Shown piece by piece: positions 17,225 to 25,686 of a stretch of 38,344 nucleotides of DNA (its first letter is position 1; each line of letters opens with the position of its first letter). Origin of the DNA: Chitinophaga pinensis. Its GTDB lineage: Bacteria; Bacteroidota; Bacteroidia; Chitinophagales; CAMDFR01. The translations under genes were made by a program, and so were the position numbers. Below the pieces are notes generated by a model. The model had not been told where the DNA came from, did no database searches, and saw only the letters and a program-made list of their open reading frames with translations. Location of the stretch: contig CAMBZT010000017.1 of assembly GCA_945872405.1 (NCBI GenBank), positions 1 to 38,344 of the forward strand, in the 5' to 3' direction.

Positions 17225-18115
17225 CTAAAATGGGCTTGTTTCATAGTTGACAATGCTTGAAGTCTCGCCGAATCCCATAAAATAACCACCACCACCGGCA
17301 CCGCAAAGCTTCATGCTGTATGCACCAGAATCAAGTCCGTCTTGCCAAACCTTTTCAATAGGTGATGGAATCATCTCTTTGAAATGTTCAAATTGAAGTA
17401 TGGAGAGTTGCTTTATTTTTGCTAAGCCAGCGGCAGCATCACTCTTCAAATAGGCTTGAATGATTTCATTATTCAAAGGAAGTAATTCATTTTGCACAAC
17501 TTCTGCAAAGCCTTTATCATTTTCTAACTTTTGTTTGAATATATCTACCAACGGTGCTGTTCTTCTCTCTATGCCTGAATTTAAGATAAACAAATTGAAG
17601 TTTTGAGCTACTGAATTTTCTATATTTATTTTACTGCAGATTTGTTTGCTCCCTATCAAAACAGCATTCGATACATAGGATACCAATGGATCCAATCCAC
17701 TTGAGTCGCCATGAAAGAAACCTTCTAACAATCCTAATTCTTTCTTCAACACATTAATATCCTCAAAAGCTGATTTATTGATGCAGTAAGAGTGAAAGAA
17801 ACAAGCCACCAACGCTCCACTACTTCCTAATCCATAACCGATCGGAATGGTTGATGAAACGCATAATCCTTTTTTTAAATCATTCTGAAAGGCATCAAAA
17901 GCATAGTGTTCTGAAGAAAAATGTTGCTTAAGATACACTAAATAATTTTCTAATAATGCAGTACTCTTTCTGATGGTAAATTGATCCTTAGCATATACAA
18001 ATTCCATATGATAGCGTTCGAATGGTATAGCCAAACCTACAGCTCCCTTGATGATAGCATATTCACCAAACAATAGTAGTTTACCATAAAATCTTTGAAA
18101 TGGAAGTGTATTCAT
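17225..18115 (-). CDS. GHMP kinase, probably mevalonate kinase
   Basis: A 296-aa GHMP-superfamily small-molecule kinase. Motif 1 is GKLLLFGEYAIIKG (11-24), the ATP loop is PIGYGLGSSGALV (91-103), the catalytic Asp lies in GDSSGLDPLVSY (D142) and motif 3 is KLCGAGGGG (about 270). The LLLFGEYAI...G start and the SSGLDP catalytic block are typical of mevalonate kinases, which some Bacteroidota use for isoprenoid precursors; galactokinase-type motifs are absent. No other mevalonate-pathway gene is in the window, so the substrate is inferred. The aldo/keto reductase gene ends 15 nt upstream, suggesting one transcript. Confidence 0.82.
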   Translation of the reverse strand: MNTLPFQRFYGKLLLFGEYAIIKGAVGLAIPFERYHMEFVYAKDQFTIRKSTALLENYLVYLKQHFSSEHYAFDAFQNDLKKGLCVSSTIPIGYGLGSSGALVACFFHSYCINKSAFEDINVLKKELGLLEGFFHGDSSGLDPLVSYVSNAVLIGSKQICSKINIENSVAQNFNLFILNSGIERRTAPLVDIFKQKLENDKGFAEVVQNELLPLNNEIIQAYLKSDAAAGLAKIKQLSILQFEHFKEMIPSPIEKVWQDGLDSGAYSMKLCGAGGGGYFMGFGETSSIVNYETSPF

Positions 18116-18130
18116 GCCTACATCTATAAA

Positions 18131-19111
18131 CTAGTAAATGGTAATCTTTGGTTTATTGTCTAATATTTTTTCAATTTCTTCCATCACATCAGTTGTCAAA
18201 AGTTCTTTTGCATTAAGGCATGTAAGATTTTCTTCCAATTGACTGACTTTTGAAGCACCAAGAATAACTGTTGAAACATTAGGATTTTTTAAGCACCAAG
18301 CCAATGCCATTTTAGTCAAGGAAATCCCAAGTTTATCAGATAAAACTTTGAGTTTTTGAATCTTCGCAATAAACTCTTCATTGTCGATGTTCTTTTCCTT
18401 TAGCCATTCTAGCCCTTGAAGATGCACTCTCGAATCTGCCACATCACCTTCTAAAAATTTACCTGTTAAGATACCGCTTGCCAGAGGCGACCAGATGGTG
18501 GTGCCTAGACCGAAATTCTGAAATAGTGGAAGATATGATTTCTCTAATTTTTCACGATAGAACATATTGTACTGTGGTTGTTCTACAATGGGACCGATCA
18601 ATTTATATCTCTCAGCCACATAGTGCGCTTCAGTAATCTGTTGGGCACTCCATTCGCTGGTTCCCCAATACAAGATTTTTCCTTGTGTAATCAAATTATG
18701 CATTGACCAAACTGTCTCTTCTATTGGGGTATAGATATCAGGTCGGTGACAGAGAAATAAATCTAAATAGTCAACTTGTAAACGATTTAATGCTGCATGA
18801 CAAGCCTCCATGATATGCTTACGCATCAAACCTTTTTGGTTAGGCAATTGTCCACCCCAAAACACCTTACTTGAAACAAGCCAAGTACTTCTATCCCAGC
18901 TCATCTTTTTAAGAATCTTGCCCATTACAATCTCAGACTTACCTGTGGCATATACTTCGGCATTGTCAAAAAAGTTAACACCAGCTTCATAAGCTTTTAT
19001 CATCAATTGTTCCGCTACCTCATCACTAATTTGATTACCAAAAGTGACCCATGAACCCAATGATAATTCGCTCACTTGTAAGCCCGACTTACCTAATCTT
19101 CTATATTCCAT
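18131..19111 (-). CDS. Aldo/keto reductase, potassium-channel beta-subunit-like
   Basis: A 326-aa NADPH-dependent aldo/keto reductase. The catalytic tetrad is present: D49 and Y54 (FFDNAEVYA), K82 (VSSKVFW) and H122 (LFLCHRPD). The N-terminus MEYRRLGKSGLQVSELSLGS and the late NADP-binding segment PNVSTVILGASKVSQLEENL fit the Kv-beta/YghZ-like branch, which reduces small aldehydes. The length is normal. It is the first gene of a two-gene minus-strand unit with the GHMP kinase. The substrate cannot be inferred. Confidence 0.93.
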   Translation of the reverse strand: MEYRRLGKSGLQVSELSLGSWVTFGNQISDEVAEQLMIKAYEAGVNFFDNAEVYATGKSEIVMGKILKKMSWDRSTWLVSSKVFWGGQLPNQKGLMRKHIMEACHAALNRLQVDYLDLFLCHRPDIYTPIEETVWSMHNLITQGKILYWGTSEWSAQQITEAHYVAERYKLIGPIVEQPQYNMFYREKLEKSYLPLFQNFGLGTTIWSPLASGILTGKFLEGDVADSRVHLQGLEWLKEKNIDNEEFIAKIQKLKVLSDKLGISLTKMALAWCLKNPNVSTVILGASKVSQLEENLTCLNAKELLTTDVMEEIEKILDNKPKITIY

Positions 19112-19202
19112 GGTGCTTTCTGTTTTATGAATTACAAACCTACTTAATTATGCACAAAAGGTGTGAATTTCTTCTTGACAAATTCTATGCGCTTCTTTTT
19201 GA

Positions 19203-19847
19203 ATGAGACTATCTTTGTTTGCAATGAAAAGTTCGTATTCCTTGGAAAACACTTTAACGTTTCTCACCATCGAGGAGATGGAAGATTCTATACTTTATGG
19301 ACTTGAGGAAGAAATTACTACAATTACCAATCAATGTCCATTTGAGATTGGAAGAATGCCACATTCTAAAATGTATTTTGAGATAAGTGAGCATGTTCAA
19401 TTGCAACAAAAGGTATATAACTTTTTTAGTGAAATAAAAAACGCTTTTATATTCAATTTATATACGCCTAAATGGAGTATTGAATTGCCTTTTGTGGCAC
19501 CAATTTTAAAAGCTTTGACTCTTGCTGCAGATCGGATAGAGCTAAGAATTATTTATCTTGAAAAAGAAGTTGAAAGCGACGAAAATAAAAAAGATCTTAC
19601 GAACAAAGGTTTACTCAAATTAACTTGTGTGGACAAGGAACAAGGAGATGTTTGCTTTTCAAAAAGTATTCGACCAAGTGAGCTTGCAGAGCTTGTTGCA
19701 AACATGAGGATAGATAATAAGCAGGAAGCGGAGATTTTGGCGTTTGCTCTAGAATGGTACAAAGAAGATAATAATCAATCTATTCAGTTGGAACTCTTCG
19801 AATATTTCAAACAAAAGCAATCGTTTTCAACAAGCAATTATAAATAA
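19203..19847 (+). CDS. Conserved-looking protein of unknown function upstream of gldC
   Basis: A 214-aa soluble protein with no signal peptide or membrane helix; I do not recognise the family. It is rich in Glu, Lys and Leu and looks mixed alpha/beta, with a C-terminal helical stretch. Start is either 19203 or the second ATG at 19224 (MKSSYSLENTL). It lies 22 nt before gldC and is therefore probably co-transcribed. In several gliding Bacteroidota the gene before gldC is gldB, a lipoprotein of about 320 residues; this protein is shorter and has no lipobox, so it is not an obvious GldB. Confidence 0.75.
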   Translation: MRLSLFAMKSSYSLENTLTFLTIEEMEDSILYGLEEEITTITNQCPFEIGRMPHSKMYFEISEHVQLQQKVYNFFSEIKNAFIFNLYTPKWSIELPFVAPILKALTLAADRIELRIIYLEKEVESDENKKDLTNKGLLKLTCVDKEQGDVCFSKSIRPSELAELVANMRIDNKQEAEILAFALEWYKEDNNQSIQLELFEYFKQKQSFSTSNYK

Positions 19848-19869
19848 TTTAAGTACAAAAAATATCAAA

Positions 19870-20226
19870 ATGGCTAGTATCACAAAGACATCAGAGATTA
19901 GATTTAAAATTGGATTAGATGACAAAAACATCCCCATAGACATTAAATGGCAGGCAACTGACAGCAAGTATCAAGAATTAGTAGATTGTAAGTCTATCAT
20001 GCTATCTATATGGGATCCATTGGAGAACAATACTTTAGGCATTGAGTTATGGACAAATCAAATGACGACAGATGAAATGCATGCCCATTTTTTTCAGTCA
20101 TTGGTCAACATTGGACACAGCTACCAGAAGGCAACAGGAAGTCCTTTTGTTCAAAAAGACATGGATGAATTCTGTAGAAATCTAGCAAGAAAAACAGCAG
20201 AGTGGGAGGAGAGTAAAAATAAATAA
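19870..20226 (+). CDS. gldC: Gliding-motility protein GldC homologue
   Basis: A 118-aa protein matching GldC in length and pattern: TSEIRFKIGLDDKNIPIDIKW, then SIMLSIWDPLENNTLGIELW, TDEMHAHFFQSLVNIGHSYQ and a helical acidic/basic end. GldC is a small protein tied to gliding motility and the T9SS in Bacteroidota, but homologues are also kept in many non-gliding members, so presence does not prove motility. It stands between an unknown gene (22 nt before) and an FtsE-like ATPase gene (31 nt after). T9SS clients are encoded at 8999-11044 and 20983-22296. Confidence 0.88.
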   Translation: MASITKTSEIRFKIGLDDKNIPIDIKWQATDSKYQELVDCKSIMLSIWDPLENNTLGIELWTNQMTTDEMHAHFFQSLVNIGHSYQKATGSPFVQKDMDEFCRNLARKTAEWEESKNK

Positions 20227-20257
20227 TCTATCGTATTTTAAGTAAAATATATACAAC

Positions 20258-20941
20258 ATGGAAACTGTAATTCAAATTGAAAATGCTGATATTTATCAAG
20301 GTAAACACCTAGTATTAAAGAAGATTAATTTTTCTCTGGCAGAAGGAGAATTCAAGTATATCATCGGTAAAACAGGCTCAGGGAAAAGTTCATTATTGAA
20401 AACACTCTATGCAGACATTCCCTTGCAGAGTGGGTTTGGTATTGTAGCAGATTATGATTTAAAATTAATAAAAGCGAAGGATATTCCTTTCTTGCGAAGA
20501 AAAATTGGTATTGTTTTTCAAGATTTTCAATTGCTTATAGATCGAAATGTGAAAGATAATCTTGAATTTGTGATGAAAGCAACCGGATGGGAAGATAAAG
20601 TAAAAATCTCAGAAAAAATTGAAGAAGTGCTTGCCAATGTTGGATTGCAAAACAAAAAACATAAAATGCCTCATGAATTGAGTGGAGGTGAACAGCAGCG
20701 TGTAGTAATTGCTCGTGCCTTATTAAATGAGCCTGAGCTAATTCTAGCAGATGAGCCAACAGGGAATTTAGATCCAGATACTTCAGATGATATCATGAAT
20801 TTGCTAAAAACAATCAACGAAACGACCGGAACAGCGATCTTGTTTGCCACACACGATTATCGATTAATACAAAAGTTTCCATTCACCGTTGTGCGATGTA
20901 TTGAAGGCGAGCTATTAGAACACAGCTTAATAAAAGCCTAA
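20258..20941 (+). CDS. ABC transporter ATP-binding protein, FtsE/LolD-like
   Basis: A 227-aa ABC ATPase. Walker A is GKTGSGKSS (37-45), the Q-loop lies in [10 protein letters not shown], the signature is [15 protein letters not shown], Walker B is [12 protein letters not shown] and the switch histidine is in FATHDYRL. The compact size and the DEPTGNLD wording put it in the MacB/LolD/FtsE group; FtsE is the best guess in this lineage because no fused or adjacent permease exists and FtsE is often encoded apart from FtsX. FtsEX controls cell-wall hydrolases at division. It is likely co-transcribed with gldC (31-nt gap). Confidence 0.8.
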   Translation: METVIQIENADIYQGKHLVLKKINFSLAEGEFKYIIGKTGSGKSSLLKTLYADIPLQSGFGIVADYDLKLIKAKDIPFLRRKIGIVFQDFQLLIDRNVKDNLEFVMKATGWEDKVKISEKIEEVLANVGLQNKKHKMPHELSGGEQQRVVIARALLNEPELILADEPTGNLDPDTSDDIMNLLKTINETTGTAILFATHDYRLIQKFPFTVVRCIEGELLEHSLIKA

Positions 20942-20982
20942 AAGAGATTGTTGCACTCGAACAAAGGAAGACGATTTTTTCT

Positions 20983-22296
20983 TTAGTTCTTGATGATTTT
21001 TTGATGTATCAAATGATTTCCGTCTGACACATTTATAAAGTAGATACCAGAAGACATGCCTGAGATATCTATTTTTTCTATCTTATTCAATACTTGATTT
21101 ATGGTTTGAGTTTTTATTTGTCTTCCCAATTGATCTATAATTGTGAATTGAATATTTTTCTCTTTACTAAAATTTAAATCAAGATATAGAATCTCCTTAG
21201 CGGGATTGGGGTATATTGATACACTTATAAAATCAAAGTCGCTTTTCGTTATTCCAACGCCATAAACCACTGTTTTTTGAGCTAAGTTTGGTCGGAGCAT
21301 TTGTAAATTATAAAACATAATGTCAGCCTGTTCTTTTGTGAACATGTTTTGGCAAAATTCATTGGAATAGTCCATATAGTTTTCAATCATATCTGGATAG
21401 TCTGTGCCAATGTCTGTACAACTATTTTTAGAAGTATCACAATCAAAATTAGTTTGGTCTCCTTGTGCGGGTGTATCCGAAATTCCATCATCTTCAACAC
21501 AAGCTGCCTCGTCTGCCCAAATATGTCTTAGTCCAAAGTAGTGCCCAAACTCATGTACCGCAGTACGTCCTGGTGCGATACCTGGATCGATGATGTAGGG
21601 ATTGTTTCTGCCAAAAGCGGTATAATCAATTACTACACCTTGCTGAGCAGAATCAATATAACTCCCCGCATCCCAATTAGCAGCACCCGTTGGTGGATAG
21701 GCATAGCCTAACAAACCCAATGGAATTGTATTCAAATTACAAACCCATACATTTAGGTATTTATCTGTAGGCCATGGAGCGTCACCTTCTACTGGATCCT
21801 TCACATTATCCGAGAAAGCATTAAAGCCGAAGAAGCTAATGGCAGGTGCTCCTAGCTTTCGAATGATACCTGTACTTGGGTTGCCTAAAGGGTCAGTAGT
21901 CGCTAGGAAAAAATCAAAATTCAATCTTCCCATTAGCGGTTTGAATGCATTTCTTGTTTGAATACTATCTTCATTACGATGATTAAAATCACGATTCAAT
22001 ACTTCAATTTGCGAATAAATTAAGGAGTCTGGTATATTATCCTCGGTTGCCAGACGAACCACGTGAACCACAATAGGAATATGATAAATGGTATCTGCGG
22101 CATTCACTGCTCGTGAACCTCTATTAGCATCTGCCATTGCTTTTACAGCTGTGAAACTAGCATCTACCATGGCTTTGTAACCAGGATGTAATCTATCTTG
22201 TTCCTTAATGACCTCGTATGAGGCACAAATCTTAAATCCTTGTGAAAATTGCTCTAAGCTTGAAAATAAAAATAAAAATAGGAATATTTTTTTCAT
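20983..22296 (-). CDS. Secreted M43 (pappalysin-like) metalloprotease with T9SS sorting domain
   Basis: A 437-aa zinc protease when started at the ATG at 22294-22296, just before a clean signal peptide (MKKIFLFLFLFSSLEQFSQG); the frame is open upstream to 22434 but the extra 46 residues are not signal-like. The zinc site is HEFGHYFGLRH (248-258), followed by a Met-turn in ENYMDY, both typical of the M43 cytophagalysin/pappalysin family. The C-terminus is a T9SS sorting domain: VSIYPNPA, FTIIDQLGRQIKTQ, KIDISGMSSGIYFINV and basic KIIKN (about 363-437). It should be exported through T9SS to the cell surface or medium to degrade proteins. Confidence 0.93.
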   Translation of the reverse strand: MKKIFLFLFLFSSLEQFSQGFKICASYEVIKEQDRLHPGYKAMVDASFTAVKAMADANRGSRAVNAADTIYHIPIVVHVVRLATEDNIPDSLIYSQIEVLNRDFNHRNEDSIQTRNAFKPLMGRLNFDFFLATTDPLGNPSTGIIRKLGAPAISFFGFNAFSDNVKDPVEGDAPWPTDKYLNVWVCNLNTIPLGLLGYAYPPTGAANWDAGSYIDSAQQGVVIDYTAFGRNNPYIIDPGIAPGRTAVHEFGHYFGLRHIWADEAACVEDDGISDTPAQGDQTNFDCDTSKNSCTDIGTDYPDMIENYMDYSNEFCQNMFTKEQADIMFYNLQMLRPNLAQKTVVYGVGITKSDFDFISVSIYPNPAKEILYLDLNFSKEKNIQFTIIDQLGRQIKTQTINQVLNKIEKIDISGMSSGIYFINVSDGNHLIHQKIIKN

Positions 22297-22390
22297 TGGA
22301 CGTTTTGTATTTAAAATCAAAAATAGCGATTTCATTAAATATAATAGAATCAAAAAGTAGAAAGTATCGTTCTTTTTCCTTTGTGCTTCA

Positions 22391-23437
22391 CTAGCTTTCT
22401 TCTTTAAAGTAGATTTTATAAAATTTTCGTCCATCTTTCTCTATCCCTTGTTCAATCATCTCTTTATTGCCATGTATATAAATATGAAAGTTTTTATCCA
22501 ATTTTAGTACACTTTTAAAAATCTTAGCTTGTTTTTTTAAAGCTTGCGTTGAAATATCAAAATTATCTATAAGTTCCAAGTCATTGTTCCCTCTATAGAT
22601 TTCATCATAATTTCTAAAAGCTTTTATGACGCCCTTGTCTTTAAATACTTCCTTCTCAAAGTCATTCTTATCAAAGGATTCATGTGTTTTGAAATAGTCA
22701 ACAGAGCGATTTAGATAATCTATTTGGTCGGTTTTACTCACTTCAAATTCCTCTATCAATTGTTTGGTGACAAAGTTTTTTGTAATATTCAAAAAGTCCT
22801 TGGTATGATGATAATCATCGCTACAAGGTTTTAAATTTAAAAAAGTATCTTTCCAAAACATTGCTTCTCCTGACTTATTCGATCTATCAATAATACAAAC
22901 CTTGTAGCCCTCTTCTTTGCTTTTATTCATTATTAAGCAACCCTTATCTAATTTTTCAACATTAATACCATCATCATACTTTAAACTAAAATCGTTCTTT
23001 TTATTGTTGAGTTTTAAAAAGTCCTGTCTGTTCTCTGATTTAAATATACCAATCGCTTGGCACATTTCTCCATCGATTTCTATGTCAGAAAAAATGCTCA
23101 CAAAAAGGTCTCCTGCTTTGATTTGAGGATGAACTGAAATCTCATACAAATGCTTGGCAATATCAATGCTATTCTCATGCAAAGAATTAGACTTTTTAAA
23201 AATTTCAGTGGCGAATTTATACACTGGATTTAAGGAAACATCTCCATTTGAAAAGGTAAAAGAATAATATTCTACATTGGTAAATGGTGCTAAAAAATAA
23301 CGCAATAACAAATCTTGTAACTTCTCCTCACTGATATCATGTTTACTTTTTGAGAGCATAATATCCTCGTCATTGGTTCTGTTGCCTACATGATGGATAC
23401 ATAAATCAGTGATACCGCAATTGCTAAAGTCTAACAT
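22391..23437 (-). CDS. Nucleoid-associated protein of the NdpA/YejK (37-kDa) family
   Basis: A 348-aa soluble protein. It follows the NdpA family plan: an N-terminal segment ending in LYEISVHPQIKAGDLFVSIF, a central beta-rich part (MCQAIGIFKSENRQDFLKL), the LDKGCLIMNKS stretch and a basic C-terminal part. E. coli YejK associates with the nucleoid; the molecular role in Bacteroidota is not established. It is transcribed away from the photolyase gene's end with a 106-bp gap, and its 3' end precedes the protease gene by about 95 bp. Domain assignment rests on general sequence pattern. Confidence 0.78.
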   Translation of the reverse strand: MLDFSNCGITDLCIHHVGNRTNDEDIMLSKSKHDISEEKLQDLLLRYFLAPFTNVEYYSFTFSNGDVSLNPVYKFATEIFKKSNSLHENSIDIAKHLYEISVHPQIKAGDLFVSIFSDIEIDGEMCQAIGIFKSENRQDFLKLNNKKNDFSLKYDDGINVEKLDKGCLIMNKSKEEGYKVCIIDRSNKSGEAMFWKDTFLNLKPCSDDYHHTKDFLNITKNFVTKQLIEEFEVSKTDQIDYLNRSVDYFKTHESFDKNDFEKEVFKDKGVIKAFRNYDEIYRGNNDLELIDNFDISTQALKKQAKIFKSVLKLDKNFHIYIHGNKEMIEQGIEKDGRKFYKIYFKEES

Positions 23438-23543
23438 ATTTATTGTTTTTGTGGAGCTAGAATAACCGAGCTCAAATGTATTGAAAATTTAGCTAAGGGT
23501 TTCTTCATTTTGAAGTATAGATTATAATCTGACTTCCTTTTAT

Positions 23544-24854
23544 CTACCTTTTCTCCAACGCCTCCTTATATACTTTCAAGCATCTTTCTCTTGCTAGTTG
23601 GTGATTGACAATTGGATGAACATACTGCAATGATTCGAATTCAGGCACCCATCTTTTGATATAAATATGTTCAGCGTCAAACTTCTTGGTCTGTTCGCTG
23701 GGACTAAAAATTCTGAAGTAAGGTGCGGCATCAGTGCCTGAGCCGGCTGCCCATTGCCAACCGCCATTATTAGCCGCCAAATCAAAATCTAATAATTTTT
23801 GGGCAAAGTAAAGTGCACCCCATTGCCAATCTATCAATAAATGTTTGCATAGAAAACTAGCAACTATCATTCTCGATCTATTATGTATAAATCCTGTGGC
23901 ATTTAGTTCCCTCATGCCTGCATCAACAATTGGATAGCCAGTTTGTCCATCACACCAAGCCCGATATTCTTTTTCGTTATTCCTCCATTGAATACCATCA
24001 TAGGCAGGTTTAAAACTAGCTTTCTCTACCTGCGGAAAGTGAAACAAAATTTGATGATAAAAATCTCTCCAAATCAATTCATTTAGATAGGTTTCATTAC
24101 ACTTTAAAGCAACTTCTGCTAGAGCTCGTATCGAAATATTCCCAAATCGTAGATATAAACCCAAGCGTGAGGTACCCAACAAACCCGGATAATTTCTTGT
24201 TAAATTATACTTTTGAATGATTTCTGTATCAATGTAAAGTGGCGGAATTGTAGACTCATTTTTTTGAAAACCAATCTCTTCTAAAACCAATATTTTTTTT
24301 GATTTAGACTGGCTGAGATTTGCTAAATATTTTTCGGTAGGATAAGGGCGTAGATATAAATCATTTAACTTCGCTTTCCATCTCTTGCTGTATGGCGTAA
24401 ACACCGTATAGGGCAATCCATCCTCTTTTGTCACCTCCGCTTTTTCGAAGATGACGATATCTTTAAAGCTAAGGAGTTCAATGCCTTTTATTAATAGAAT
24501 ATTTTTGACAGCACTATCTCTTTTTATAGCATATGGCTCATAATCATGGTTGACAAATACCTCTACAATCTCATTTTTTTCTAGTATCTCTTTCCAGATC
24601 TCAATAGGTTTACCATAGTAAACCCATAAGCTAGCGCCAAAAGACTCTAGTTCTTGGTTTAGAGCTGTAAGTGTATCGTAGATAAAGTTGACTCGTCTAT
24701 CAGTTTTGTCTTCTAACTTATCCAAAATATCCTTATCAAAAATAAAGATGCATTGTACAGCTTGCTTAGATTTCAAGGCATGATACAAGGCCGCATTATC
24801 CTGTAAACGCAAATCACGACGTAACCAAAAAATACTTAGTTTGTTTTGCATCAC
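23544..24854 (-). CDS. phrB: Deoxyribodipyrimidine photolyase (class I CPD type)
   Basis: A 436-aa cryptochrome/photolyase-family flavoprotein that uses blue light to split cyclobutane pyrimidine dimers. The N-terminal antenna-binding Rossmann domain begins LSIFWLRRDLRLQDNAAL. The C-terminal FAD domain has GYPIVDAGMRELNATGFIHN, NRSRMIVASFLCKHL and NNGGWQWAAGSGTDAAPYFR, the conserved FAD/DNA-binding and Trp-electron-transfer segments. Start is the ATG at 24854 or the adjacent one at 24851. The lipoprotein gene ends 37 nt upstream on the same strand, so both may share a transcript. (6-4) photolyase is less likely from the motif wording. Confidence 0.94.
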   Translation of the reverse strand: MMQNKLSIFWLRRDLRLQDNAALYHALKSKQAVQCIFIFDKDILDKLEDKTDRRVNFIYDTLTALNQELESFGASLWVYYGKPIEIWKEILEKNEIVEVFVNHDYEPYAIKRDSAVKNILLIKGIELLSFKDIVIFEKAEVTKEDGLPYTVFTPYSKRWKAKLNDLYLRPYPTEKYLANLSQSKSKKILVLEEIGFQKNESTIPPLYIDTEIIQKYNLTRNYPGLLGTSRLGLYLRFGNISIRALAEVALKCNETYLNELIWRDFYHQILFHFPQVEKASFKPAYDGIQWRNNEKEYRAWCDGQTGYPIVDAGMRELNATGFIHNRSRMIVASFLCKHLLIDWQWGALYFAQKLLDFDLAANNGGWQWAAGSGTDAAPYFRIFSPSEQTKKFDAEHIYIKRWVPEFESLQYVHPIVNHQLARERCLKVYKEALEKR

Positions 24855-24891
24855 CTATAAACAAATAAAGAGTTGAAAAGTTTTCATTTCA

Positions 24892-25605
24892 CTACTTTAC
24901 AAGAAAAGAGTTAAAAATCATGTCAGCCTCTGTTTGATAAGCCTCAAACTTATTTTCTTCAGAGGAAAAATATAGATAATATTGACGTGAACCAAGCTTC
25001 ATCGCAACAATTCTATATTTCATCGCAATACCTTTTATGGTGCCGGTGCTAATGAGCTCATAGGCAGGTACACCATTTAGTACTAATTTGTGTTTAGACA
25101 CAATTTTACAATTTTTTCTATTAGTACTTTCAGTACTAATTTCTTTCTCCATCTTTGTTGCCATCTGATCAATAGTCAGAAAAATAGGTTTAGGTTCTTT
25201 GGCAATCACCTTGGTGGTAGGTGGGTTTTCTTCAATAACAGCATAAAAGAAATTTTCTTTCATACTATCTCTCTCATTCTCTTGAGGCGAGTTGATTTTA
25301 AATGCAACATATTGATTGTACTCTTCTGTCCAATTATCAGGATAGACCAAACTGACATTATAAATCTTATCATAATATGTTTTTGTGCCCTTTGAAATAG
25401 AAAGCACCTTATCAATTTTGGCATTATTTTTTTTTGCGCTATCTGTTGTTATCGATACTGATTGCTCAACCGTTATCGCTGTATTTTTTGGTGCCGTCAT
25501 CAAAGAATCTACGTTAGTTGTCTCTTTATATTCTGATTGTTTACAGGCAATCAAAACACTCAAAAACACCACAAATAGGACAAAGCGATTATTATTAAAT
25601 TTCAT
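24892..25605 (-). CDS. Putative lipoprotein with PsbP/DcrB-like domain
   Basis: A 237-aa predicted lipoprotein: hydrophobic residues 8-20 and lipobox LIAC with C21. After a polar Thr/Ser/Lys linker (about 22-75), the C-terminal 155 residues resemble the PsbP/DcrB fold seen in many Bacteroidota lipoproteins: NVSLVYPDNWTEEY at the start, the central VPAYELISTGTIKG and the closing AYQTEADMIFNSF. No enzymatic motif is present. It is upstream of the photolyase on the same strand and divergent from the antiporter gene (81 bp between starts). Function unknown. Confidence 0.72.
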   Translation of the reverse strand: MKFNNNRFVLFVVFLSVLIACKQSEYKETTNVDSLMTAPKNTAITVEQSVSITTDSAKKNNAKIDKVLSISKGTKTYYDKIYNVSLVYPDNWTEEYNQYVAFKINSPQENERDSMKENFFYAVIEENPPTTKVIAKEPKPIFLTIDQMATKMEKEISTESTNRKNCKIVSKHKLVLNGVPAYELISTGTIKGIAMKYRIVAMKLGSRQYYLYFSSEENKFEAYQTEADMIFNSFLVK

Positions 25606-25686
25606 TCAATAAAAGTATACATTATTCTCTACATTTAATTACGCTATCCAAATATATATACTAATTTTACCACACAATTCGAATGG

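Noticed and set aside
22297-22434. N-terminal extension of the M43 protease
   Set aside because: The added 46 residues precede an internal MKK signal peptide and would bury it; the ATG at 22294-22296 gives a normal exported protein.
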